Positions 5,481 through 11,975 of a stretch of 11,975 nt of DNA are shown here, piece by piece. The position numbers and the translations under genes are program-made. Source of the DNA: Bacteroidales bacterium (GTDB lineage: Bacteria > Bacteroidota > Bacteroidia > Bacteroidales > UBA1556); the NCBI GenBank assembly GCA_023145955.1, contig JAGLDA010000135.1:1-11975 (forward strand), written 5' to 3'. Each line of letters begins with the position of its first letter. Within the stretch, counting starts at the first letter, position 1. The notes under the pieces are model-generated. The model was given only the letters and a program-made list of their open reading frames with translations, ran no database searches and had not been told where the DNA came from.

Positions 5481-7058
5481 ATGGCAGACATTAAACCAGC
5501 TGAAGTATCGGCAATATTAAAACAACAACTTTCGGGTTTCCAGAGCGAAACAGAGCTTGAAGAGGTAGGAAGTGTTATAGAAGTTGGTGATGGTATCGCC
5601 CGTGTGTATGGTCTTACTAATGCACAATCAGGTGAGCTTATCAAATTCGATAAAGCTAATGTAATGGGTATCGCTCTAAACCTTGAGCAAGATAATGTTG
5701 GAATTGTACTTCTTGGTGCTTCCGACAAAATTCAAGAGGGTGATACAGTGAAACGTACTGGTAGAATTTCTTCTATTAATGTAGGAGAAGGAATGCTTGG
5801 CCGTGTAGTTAATGCTCTTGGTGAGCCAATTGATGGTAAAGGTGCAATTGAAGGTGAGACTTTTGAAATGCCTATAGAGCGTAAAGCTCCAGGGGTAATC
5901 TTTCGTCAGCCTGTAGATCAGCCACTTCAAACAGGTATCAAAGCTGTAGATGCTATGATTCCTATCGGAAGAGGCCAGCGTGAGCTTATCATTGGTGACC
6001 GCCAAACGGGTAAATCAACTATTGCTCTTGATGCGATTATTAATCAAAAAGAGTTTTACGATAAAGGGGAACCTGTTTATTGTATTTATGTTGCTATTGG
6101 GCAGAAAGGCTCTACGGTAGCAAATATTGCTAAGGTGCTTGAAGAAACAGGTGCTATTGCTTATACAACTATTGTTATGGCTACAGCATCTGATCCTGCT
6201 GCAATGCAGTTTTATGCTCCATTAGCAGGGGCTGCAATTGGTGAGTTCTTCCGAGATACTGGACGTGCTGCACTTGTGGTTTATGATGATTTATCGAAGC
6301 AAGCTGTAGCTTACCGTGAGGTTTCATTACTTCTTCGCCGTCCTCCGGGGCGTGAGGCTTATCCTGGTGATGTATTTTATCTTCACTCAAGATTATTGGA
6401 GCGTGCTGCTCGTATCATTGCTTCTGATGAGGTAGCAAAGAATATGAACGACCTTCCAGATTCTCTTAAGGATAAAGTAAAAGGTGGTGGTTCATTAACG
6501 GCTCTTCCAATTATTGAAACTCAGGCAGGCGACGTTTCTGCATATATTCCTACCAATGTAATTTCTATTACTGATGGTCAGATATTCTTAGAAACGAATC
6601 TATTTAATGCAGGTATTCGCCCAGCAATTAATGTTGGAGTTTCTGTATCGCGAGTAGGTGGTAATGCGCAAATAAAATCTATGAAGAAAGTAGCTGGTAC
6701 TCTTAAGCTTGATCAAGCTCAGTACCGTGAGTTAGAGGCTTTCTCTAAATTTGGATCTGACCTTGATGCTGCTACTAAAGCAGTACTTGATAAAGGTGAG
6801 CGTAATGTGAAAATGCTTATTCAAAATCTTCATACTCCTTTCCGCGTGGAAGAGCAAGTTGCTATTATTTTCTGTGGTACTAAAGGACTTATGAATAAGG
6901 TTCCAGTAAATAGAGTTTCTGATTTTGAAGCAGAATATATTAAGGCTATGCATGATAATTATGCTGATACATTATCAGAGTTGGCTACAGGTAAATATAC
7001 TGCTGAAGCTCAAAAAATCATGACTGAATTAGCTGCTAAGATTAGCAAAAATTATTAA
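5481..7058 (+). CDS. atpA: F1Fo ATP synthase subunit alpha
   Basis: The alpha subunit alternates with beta in the F1 hexamer and binds nucleotide at non-catalytic sites. The 525-residue product has the N-terminal beta-barrel (about 25-95), with GDGIARVYGL at 36-45. The nucleotide-binding domain follows, with the P-loop GDRQTGKS at 172-179, the Walker B strand VVYDD at 266-270 and the PPGREAYPGDVFYLHSRLLE signature at 288-307. The C-terminal helical bundle starts at about 395. R391 in VSVSRVGG corresponds to the arginine finger that completes the catalytic site on beta. The stretch 311-337, after the LLERAA motif, differs from the proteobacterial sequence but keeps the reading frame and flanking motifs. 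An AAAGG element lies just before the ATG, one of the few Shine-Dalgarno-like sites in the window. A strong hairpin follows the stop at 7065-7105. Confidence 0.99.
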   Translation: MADIKPAEVSAILKQQLSGFQSETELEEVGSVIEVGDGIARVYGLTNAQSGELIKFDKANVMGIALNLEQDNVGIVLLGASDKIQEGDTVKRTGRISSINVGEGMLGRVVNALGEPIDGKGAIEGETFEMPIERKAPGVIFRQPVDQPLQTGIKAVDAMIPIGRGQRELIIGDRQTGKSTIALDAIINQKEFYDKGEPVYCIYVAIGQKGSTVANIAKVLEETGAIAYTTIVMATASDPAAMQFYAPLAGAAIGEFFRDTGRAALVVYDDLSKQAVAYREVSLLLRRPPGREAYPGDVFYLHSRLLERAARIIASDEVAKNMNDLPDSLKDKVKGGGSLTALPIIETQAGDVSAYIPTNVISITDGQIFLETNLFNAGIRPAINVGVSVSRVGGNAQIKSMKKVAGTLKLDQAQYRELEAFSKFGSDLDAATKAVLDKGERNVKMLIQNLHTPFRVEEQVAIIFCGTKGLMNKVPVNRVSDFEAEYIKAMHDNYADTLSELATGKYTAEAQKIMTELAAKISKNY

Positions 7059-7064
7059 GATATG

Positions 7065-7105
7065 GTTGAAGATAGTAGGTTATAAATTGCCTACTATCTT
7101 CTAAC
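7065..7105 (+). terminator. Strong intercistronic hairpin between atpA and atpG
   Basis: The stem gaagatagtagg (7068-7079) pairs perfectly with cctactatcttc (7090-7101) around a ten-base loop. It extends by gtt (7065-7067) pairing with aac (7103-7105) across a one-base bulge. A T-rich tract (tttcttcttttt, about 7106-7117) follows. The hairpin starts 6 bp after the atpA stop and ends 34 bp before atpG. It looks like a leaky terminator or an mRNA-stabilising 3' structure. Confidence 0.75.
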
Positions 7106-7139
7106 TTTCTTCTTTTTCGAATATTATATAAATGTCATA

Positions 7140-8006
7140 ATGGCAAATCTTAAAGAAATACGAATTCGAATTACCTCGGTAGAGTCTACCAAGCAGATTA
7201 CAAGTGCTATGAAACTTGTTGCTGCTTCAAAGCTTAAGCGCGCACAGGATGCAATTACAACTATGCGTCCATATGCTGAGAAACTTGGAGAAATTCTTCA
7301 AGATATTAGTTCTGGAAACTCTAATGAGGATAATGTTTACGGCGAGCAACGTGATGAGCAAAAGGTTCTTTTAATACCTATTTCCTCTAATCGTGGCCTT
7401 TGTGGTGCTTTTAATGCTAACGTTATTAAGAGATGTAACTTATTGCTTGATACTGAATATAAAAATCAGCATGCAAAAAAGAATGTTCATTTCTTTACCG
7501 TTGGTAAAAAAGTTTCAGAACACTTCAAAAAGCATGGGTATAATGTTATTGCCTCTCATGACGAAATATGGGATGATTTATCATGGGAAAATGTAATTCC
7601 TATCGCCGAATCAATCCTTGAAATGTTTAAAGAGGGTAATTACGATAGAATTAACCTTGTTTACAATGAGTTTGTAAATGCTGCAACTCAAAAGTTGAAT
7701 AATGAGCAATTCTTACCTATAATAGACAAAGCTGCTGATGGGGAGTCAAATAAGGATTATATCATGGAGCCTTCAAGTGAGGTTATCATTGGTGAACTTA
7801 TTCCTAAGACTTTAAAAACACAGTTCTATAAAGCTTTATTAGATTCATTGGCTTCTGAGCACGGTGCTCGTATGACGGCAATGCATCTAGCAACTGATAA
7901 TGCCGATGCTCTTGTGAAAGACCTTAAACTTACTTATAATAAAGCTCGTCAAACGGCTATTACTAACGAAATTATTGAAATTGTTAGTGGTGCTGATGCT
8001 ATGTAG
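7140..8006 (+). CDS. atpG: F1Fo ATP synthase subunit gamma
   Basis: The gamma subunit is the central rotor shaft that couples c-ring rotation to catalysis. The 288-residue product has the conserved N-terminal coiled-coil helix (about 2-58) containing RIRITSVESTKQITSAMKLV from residue 8, with the family methionine at 24. The Rossmann-like middle domain carries SSNRGLCGAFN at 82-92. The C-terminal helix has SEHGARMTAMHLATDNA, then KARQTAITNEIIEIVSGADA near the end. All signatures are intact and the length is typical. It is the last gene of the operon; no atpD or atpC follows, and transcription runs into hairpins at 8010-8029 and 8041-8076. No strong Shine-Dalgarno precedes the ATG. Confidence 0.98.
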   Translation: MANLKEIRIRITSVESTKQITSAMKLVAASKLKRAQDAITTMRPYAEKLGEILQDISSGNSNEDNVYGEQRDEQKVLLIPISSNRGLCGAFNANVIKRCNLLLDTEYKNQHAKKNVHFFTVGKKVSEHFKKHGYNVIASHDEIWDDLSWENVIPIAESILEMFKEGNYDRINLVYNEFVNAATQKLNNEQFLPIIDKAADGESNKDYIMEPSSEVIIGELIPKTLKTQFYKALLDSLASEHGARMTAMHLATDNADALVKDLKLTYNKARQTAITNEIIEIVSGADAM

Positions 8007-8009
8007 CAC

Positions 8010-8029
8010 AATATCTGATAAAAGATATT
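8010..8029 (+). other. Small A/U-rich stem-loop just after atpG
   Basis: The arms aatatct (8010-8016) and agatatt (8023-8029) are perfectly complementary around a six-base loop, starting 4 bp after the atpG stop. It is weak by itself and may assist the terminator that follows. Confidence 0.45.
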
Positions 8030-8040
8030 TTGGATAAAAT

Positions 8041-8076
8041 AAAAAACCTTTAAATCATACGATTTAGAGGTTTTTT
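8041..8076. terminator. Bidirectional rho-independent terminator between the atp operon and the ABC exporter operon
   Basis: The arms aaaaaacctttaaatc (8041-8056) and gatttagaggtttttt (8061-8076) pair over 16 positions with a single G-U wobble in the plus-strand transcript, around the loop atac. The A-run on the left and the T-run on the right make it work for transcripts from either side, as expected between convergent operons. Confidence 0.88.
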
Positions 8077-8137
8077 GCTTTTTAAGTAATAGGGATTATT
8101 TATTGTAGAATTATTTAATGGTTTGATAATTGTTTTG

Positions 8138-8330
8138 TTATACCAATTATGATTCAAATCTGCTGATAAATAAATTGGAATATATTTCTTGTATTCAAGG
8201 CAAAAATCCTTTGAATAGCCAACGCTACGGAAATAAATTTTAACGCATAATACGTGATTTATAAACAATTTGTATCGGTAGGTTTGATTCAAATTTGGTG
8301 TTAGGTCCTCCTTAGGAAAAGGAGGTTGCC
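8138..8330. repeat. Putative degenerate multicopy intergenic element with palindromes
   Basis: The segments accaattatgattcaaatc (8142-8160) and ggtttgattcaaatttggt (8281-8299) are imperfect inverted repeats, 15 of 19 positions matching. Between them lies a hairpin of tattcaagg (8192-8200) with cctttgaata (8208-8217) around a seven-base loop. Just outside the right arm is a 7-bp perfect hairpin, cctcctt (8307-8313) with aaggagg (8319-8325), resembling the CCTCC/GGAGG palindromic repeats common in Bacteroidetes intergenic DNA. The stretch 8077-8453 otherwise shows no convincing gene. A 122-codon minus-strand ORF (8418-8050) covers it, but it runs through the repeat and into the terminator and is judged spurious. 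Multicopy status is inferred, not seen. Confidence 0.45.
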
Positions 8331-8453
8331 AAATAGCCATAGCAATAAGTCCTTTTTTTAAATAGATTTTCAAGCAATTTGGTCGGAAGATTTTTTTGTT
8401 TTCATAAAATAATTTCACGACATTATTTGTTACTCATTACTTATGATACTGGA

Positions 8454-9704
8454 TTATGCAACGGTTTCGCTATCTTTTTTGCTTACTATCTTAGCTATAT
8501 TATCAATCTCTGTATTATGTATTTTTTTAAATAGTTTTTTTATAAGCAGGTTTGCGCTAATGAAGTAAATAATAAGCAAAGCCCATATATGCATCCAGTT
8601 ATAAAAAACGTCGCTAAAGTGTGCTCCACGCATAGTAATAGCTAAGTAACCTTTTATGCCTGGTGTGCTAGGAAATAATTGTGATATCCATACTTGCCAT
8701 CTAGGCATTGCATCAATTGGCCACGAGAAGCCCGAAAGAAATACAATGGGAATGCTTGTAAAAAGTAGAGCCATCAATGCATGTTCTCTTTTTTTGAAAA
8801 AAGATGCAATGGTTTGTCCCAAATATATTGCAGCAAAAATAAAAGGAATAAGAAAAATAAATACATCAACGAAACTACCCCGCATAGGGAGGCTGAACAT
8901 ACGAGAAACAATAACTACCACATAAGCAGTATTTAATATATAAATACTGAAATAAGCAAGGCTTTTCCCAAAAACGATTGATGTAGTACCACCTTTTTTT
9001 AGCCCTATAGGAATAAGTAATTTATCATAACCTTTTTCTTTGAAAGTGCCCCCCAATAACCCAATTCCTAAAAAAAGGGTTTGTTGTAGAATCATAATAA
9101 ATACCGCAGGCATTACGTAGGTAGCATACCCACCCTTTGGATTATATAGAGCATAAGATTCTATTGGAAGTGGGTCGCGTTCAAGCATTGCCTCTTCAAT
9201 GATATCTCCTTTTGCAGTACGCCTAATAATCTCCACTCCGGCACTCATCGTGCCCACAGAATAGGTTGCTGCAGTTACTATTTGCTTATATATAATCATA
9301 TAACTAGCGTCAGCATAAACGGATACTACTGCCGTTTCAAAACCAAGGATTTTATTGTCAAAGTCTTTAGGAATATGTATGATTCCGTGGATATTGGATT
9401 TTTTGAATTTTATTTTTGCTTCTTGGAAATTTGGCGTAACAAAGGTGATTTTCACCTCATCACTAGCGTCTATCATAGTTATCAATTTCCTACTCAACTC
9501 GCTATTATCTTGATCTACTATTGCTATAGGTATATCTTTTGCTAATTCATTATTATATGCAAATGAATATATTAACGGATATATAAATATGGCAATTATA
9601 AATAGTGTTATAACTCCAGTATCCTTAAAAATAACTTTATATTCATTAAACCATACGATAACAAAGTTATTTATCCAATTCAATATGTTGTTTATCCAAT
9701 TCAA
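8454..9704 (-). CDS. ABC-2 type multidrug/exporter permease (YhhJ/YbhR-like), TTG start
   Basis: This 416-residue inner-membrane permease has the ABC-2 exporter layout. One N-terminal membrane helix (about 32-50) is followed by a large extracytoplasmic domain (about 51-190) containing IPIAIVDQDNSELSRK at 58-73. Five helices follow near 196-218, 245-267, 278-300, 307-328 and 370-388, with the family motif FLSGFSWPIDAMP at 322-334. There is no ATG: an in-frame TAA lies two codons before the TTG at 9704-9702, and the first in-frame ATG (residue 77) would remove the first helix. A second in-frame TTG lies seven codons later (9683-9681) in a duplicated 21-bp segment, so the start is either of the two. 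It is the last gene of the operon, 56 bp after the other permease. No ATPase is adjacent. Substrate is unknown. Confidence 0.88.
   Translation of the reverse strand: MNWINNILNWINNFVIVWFNEYKVIFKDTGVITLFIIAIFIYPLIYSFAYNNELAKDIPIAIVDQDNSELSRKLITMIDASDEVKITFVTPNFQEAKIKFKKSNIHGIIHIPKDFDNKILGFETAVVSVYADASYMIIYKQIVTAATYSVGTMSAGVEIIRRTAKGDIIEEAMLERDPLPIESYALYNPKGGYATYVMPAVFIMILQQTLFLGIGLLGGTFKEKGYDKLLIPIGLKKGGTTSIVFGKSLAYFSIYILNTAYVVVIVSRMFSLPMRGSFVDVFIFLIPFIFAAIYLGQTIASFFKKREHALMALLFTSIPIVFLSGFSWPIDAMPRWQVWISQLFPSTPGIKGYLAITMRGAHFSDVFYNWMHIWALLIIYFISANLLIKKLFKKIHNTEIDNIAKIVSKKDSETVA
9666..9704 (-). repeat. Tandem 21-bp duplication covering the permease start codon
   Basis: On the minus strand, TTGAATTGGATAAACAAC (from 9704) recurs as TTGAATTGGATAAATAAC (from 9683), identical at 17 of 18 positions. 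The two units encode (M/L)NWINNI and LNWINNF, giving the permease a repeated N-terminus and two candidate TTG starts 21 bp apart. Confidence 0.85.
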
Positions 9705-9760
9705 TCCTTAAAATTTATTTTTGTATTTATAATTTGCAATTTATTAAATATATGCTATAA

Positions 9761-10930
9761 CTAACTAGCTCCCCAGTATTTATCTTTTGTCATAAATGCT
9801 CTAAGCCTTGGTATTAATAAGAAAGGGAGAATAATAAATACTATTAACCAAGCAAATGAAGGAAGAGAGTATATAACTTCAATGCCTTTCATGGCCTCAT
9901 TTATATATATATTCATATAATGAGTTAAGGGAAAAATATGTGCAAACCCTTGCATAGAAGGATGCATTGCAATAATAGGAAATGTTAATCCTGCAAACGA
10001 AAATGCTAATGATGCATATGCCGCACCTAAACTTAATGCCAGCCTCATATTTGGCAATACAGAAATAAGAAAAACTCCCATAGCTTGATATGCAATAACA
10101 AAAAGCCCCTCAGAGAAGAGTAATACAAAGAAATTTCCATTTTGTGGCGCACCTAACTGATAGAAAATTAGGGCATTCATAAATATAACTTCAATAAGGA
10201 ATATGATTGTATAAGGCAATAGTTTTGCCGATACAGCTACCAATACACTCTTATCAGCAGTAGCATACCACTCCTCGGCAGTACGATATTTCAATTCGCT
10301 CCCTACTATATATATTGTTGTTCCCAAAATAAACATTAATAGCATTGTTGGAAATAAGGCTGTTGCAAGATAGTAAGCGTAGTTTATAAAAGGATTGTAA
10401 AGAGCATGTTTGTCGAGTCTGATGGGTTGTATATTCTGAAATGCCTGCTCCAATGTTTCTTTATGAGAGATACGTTTCTGCATATTTATTCCTGCCGACA
10501 TTGTTTTTATAGTAGTAAGTATAGAAACACTAATGCCACTTCCTGCGCTTAAATTAAGATTGGAATAAAAAAGCACTATCTTTTTAGGATTTCCAGAATA
10601 TACACCATTTTCCAAGCCCTTTGGGAGCATTAATACCCCATAAAGCTCACCTTTCTCAATAAGGCGCTTTCCTTCTTCAAGGGAGGTTATTTTTTTTGTA
10701 AAGTGAACCTCAGGAGTAGCTTCCACCCACGATGCTACTTTACGCGATAAGGGTGAGTTGTCAGCATCATATATTGCCACAGGGAAACTATCAGCTTTGC
10801 CTTCTTCAAACATTGCTGTGAAAAATACGAAAGAGAAAATGGGCAATACTAACAACATCCATATGTATATCGTTTCCGATTGCATACGTTTCAGTTCTCT
10901 TGTTAATACAGCTTTAAATCCTGTTTCCAT
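9761..10930 (-). CDS. ABC-2 type exporter permease (YhhJ/YbhS-like)
   Basis: This 389-residue inner-membrane protein is a second, divergent paralogue of the downstream permease. It has an N-terminal helix at about 22-41, then an extracytoplasmic domain (about 42-182) with the family motif FPVAIYDADNSPLSRK at 49-64 and ALYNPFINYAYY at 176-187. Further helices lie near 188-209, 237-257, 267-290, 297-320 and 356-375. The stretch FSFAGLTFPIIAMHP (310-324), then FPLTHYMNIYINEAMKG, is the typical ABC-2 C-terminal signature. The start is an ATG 22 bp after the hlyD-type gene stop, and the stop is 56 bp before the next permease. The pair probably forms a heterodimeric channel working with the HlyD-type adaptor. 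Neither permease contains a nucleotide-binding domain (no Walker motifs), unlike the fused RbbA-type proteins. Substrate cannot be inferred. Confidence 0.92.
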   Translation of the reverse strand: METGFKAVLTRELKRMQSETIYIWMLLVLPIFSFVFFTAMFEEGKADSFPVAIYDADNSPLSRKVASWVEATPEVHFTKKITSLEEGKRLIEKGELYGVLMLPKGLENGVYSGNPKKIVLFYSNLNLSAGSGISVSILTTIKTMSAGINMQKRISHKETLEQAFQNIQPIRLDKHALYNPFINYAYYLATALFPTMLLMFILGTTIYIVGSELKYRTAEEWYATADKSVLVAVSAKLLPYTIIFLIEVIFMNALIFYQLGAPQNGNFFVLLFSEGLFVIAYQAMGVFLISVLPNMRLALSLGAAYASLAFSFAGLTFPIIAMHPSMQGFAHIFPLTHYMNIYINEAMKGIEVIYSLPSFAWLIVFIILPFLLIPRLRAFMTKDKYWGAS

Positions 10931-10952
10931 TAGTAATCAGTATTATATGGTT

Positions 10953-11939
10953 TTATTGGTGAGTACTCCAATTAATAAGAGCTGTCATTCCAGGTCTTAG
11001 GCCATCAATTTTATCTACAGGCCTTGCTTTTACTTCGAAAGTTCTCATGTCAAAATCACCAGTAGTCTTTGTTGCTTTCCAAGTAGCAAAATCACCCAAA
11101 GGGTTTATAAATATTACCTTTACTATAATTTCTTCATTATCTAAAGCAGGAACATTTACAATTATAGCTTTTCCCATTTTGACCTTGCTAAGGTAATCTT
11201 CACGGATATTGAAAGTGAACCATACATCATTTAAATCAACAACAGTGGCTATGGGAAATCCAGAATTAACAATTTCTCCTTCTTGCGAAATTATGCTTGC
11301 TACTTCACCCGAAATTGGGGTTTTTACCTGTGCCTCACTTAAATAGCTATCAATTTCTTGGAGTACTCCATCAGTTTGATCAACAAGTGCTGCCGCGCCT
11401 TTCTTATCTTCTTCACGAGCGCCTTTCTTGGCCATTTCGTACATTGCCCTAGCGGCATGTTCATCTTGTTGTGCGGCTTTATATTTTGCTGTTACTTCAT
11501 CTAATTTCTGTGCGGGCACTACACCCTCCGAATGGAGAGTCTTTACGCGCTTATATGTTTTTCTATAAACATCAACAGCAGCTCGGGCTTTTTGCCATAG
11601 ATTATATGCCCCTTGTATTTGTTCTTCTCTTGCTCCATTCTGTGCTTTTTCGCTTTGCGATTCGGCAGCATTATGTACCGATTCTGCTTGCTTAAGCTTG
11701 GCATCTAGCTCTGGAGTCCCAATTATAATTAGAGTGTCGCCAGCCTTTACAGACTGTCCCACAGAAACAAGAATTTTATTAATTCTGCCAGGTATCTTCG
11801 ATGCTACTTTAATATGTTTGGCCTCTACCATTCCTTGTAGAATAATATCAGGAGGATTTGACATTATCCAACCTGTTACAGCTATCATTGCAAGTACTAA
11901 TAATGTAGCTATCCCTATTATTATATTTCTTGATTTCAT
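10953..11939 (-). CDS. HlyD/YbhG-type periplasmic adaptor (membrane fusion protein)
   Basis: This 328-residue adaptor should bridge the inner-membrane permeases to an outer-membrane TolC-like channel. A single N-terminal membrane segment (about 6-26) anchors it. The split lipoyl domain shows ASKIPGRINKILVSVGQSVKAGDTL at 46-70 and its second half VKTPISGEVASIISQEGEIV at 205-224. A long alpha-helical hairpin (about 77-200) carries two similar elements, GAREEQIQGA (102-111) and GAREEDKKGA (173-182), one on each arm. The beta-barrel and membrane-proximal part includes VWFTFNIRE (239-247), FATWKATKTTGDFDMRTFEVKARP (284-307) and GLRPGMTA (313-320), all typical of the subfamily. It is the first complete gene of the minus-strand operon, with permease genes 22 bp and then 56 bp downstream. 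Drug, lipid or peptide export are all possible. Confidence 0.94.
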   Translation of the reverse strand: MKSRNIIIGIATLLVLAMIAVTGWIMSNPPDIILQGMVEAKHIKVASKIPGRINKILVSVGQSVKAGDTLIIIGTPELDAKLKQAESVHNAAESQSEKAQNGAREEQIQGAYNLWQKARAAVDVYRKTYKRVKTLHSEGVVPAQKLDEVTAKYKAAQQDEHAARAMYEMAKKGAREEDKKGAAALVDQTDGVLQEIDSYLSEAQVKTPISGEVASIISQEGEIVNSGFPIATVVDLNDVWFTFNIREDYLSKVKMGKAIIVNVPALDNEEIIVKVIFINPLGDFATWKATKTTGDFDMRTFEVKARPVDKIDGLRPGMTALINWSTHQ

Positions 11940-11945
11940 GATTAT

Positions 11946-11975
11946 TTATTTTTTGTCAATATTTATTTCTTCAAA
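11946..11975 (-). CDS. Possible C-terminal tail of the upstream gene (TolC-like protein expected)
   Basis: On the minus strand the last nine codons of the window read FEEINIDKK followed by TAA, ending 6 bp before the HlyD-type ATG. One other frame stops after three codons and the third begins at a stop. In related operons an outer-membrane TolC-family gene often sits here, but nine residues cannot identify it, and the stretch may be non-coding leader. Confidence 0.3.
   Translation of the reverse strand, partial: FEEINIDKK

Noticed and set aside
5453..6390. Antisense ORFs of 69-109 codons opposite atpA
   Set aside because: atpA is highly conserved in the opposite frame. These ORFs reflect its codon bias and carry no signatures of their own.
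8050..8418. 122-codon minus-strand ORF between the ABC operon and atpG
   Set aside because: It runs through a palindromic repeat region and ends inside the bidirectional terminator. Its translation shows no domain, signal peptide or recognisable family, and its composition looks like translated AT-rich repeat DNA. A protein-level search in relatives could overturn this.
1..11975. CRISPR arrays, tRNA/rRNA genes, phage or insertion-sequence genes
   Set aside because: No regularly spaced repeats, cloverleaf-type sequence, transposase or integrase motifs were seen on either strand.

Overview
This AT-rich window looks like a chromosomal segment from a member of the Bacteroidota (Bacteroidetes). 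The reasons are the atpB-E-F-H-A-G order without atpD/atpC, a subunit a that starts with a signal peptide and a long histidine-rich extracytoplasmic extension, the near absence of Shine-Dalgarno sequences, two TAnnTTTG-type promoter boxes, and an M43 (pappalysin-like) secreted metalloprotease. Genus cannot be assigned from what is visible.

Layout. (1) Positions 1-2550 are on the minus strand. pepP (Xaa-Pro aminopeptidase, M24) is followed by a 97-bp gap with a small tandem duplication, then plsC (1-acylglycerol-3-phosphate acyltransferase), then the first 111 codons of a secreted M43 metalloprotease that runs off the left edge. (2) Positions 2551-2847 are a divergent promoter region between pepP and the ATP synthase operon, with one Bacteroidetes-type -7 box facing each way. 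(3) Positions 2848-8006 on the plus strand hold six F1Fo ATP synthase genes: atpB (a), atpE (c), atpF (b), atpH (delta), atpA (alpha) and atpG (gamma). Subunits beta and epsilon are not in the window. Two strong intercistronic hairpins lie directly after atpE and directly after atpA, which encode the two high-copy subunits here; a bidirectional terminator follows atpG. (4) Positions 8007-8453 are a convergent intergenic region with the terminator and a degenerate, probably multicopy, palindromic repeat; its only long ORF is judged spurious. (5) Positions 8454-11939 on the minus strand hold an export operon: an HlyD/YbhG-type periplasmic adaptor followed by two different ABC-2 family permeases. 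No ATP-binding subunit is present, and a few codons at the right edge may be the tail of the preceding gene.

How the genes work together. The atp genes encode the membrane sector (a, c, b), the peripheral stalk (b, delta) and part of F1 (alpha, gamma); the c-subunit residues indicate proton rather than sodium coupling. The adaptor and two permeases would form a trans-envelope exporter, normally completed by an outer-membrane TolC-like channel and an ATPase. Most of the window is core housekeeping DNA. The items most worth a second look are the paired atp hairpins, the ATPase-less ABC operon with a TTG-start permease whose first codons are duplicated, and the intergenic repeat at about 8138-8330. 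I saw no tRNA, rRNA, CRISPR array, insertion sequence or phage gene.
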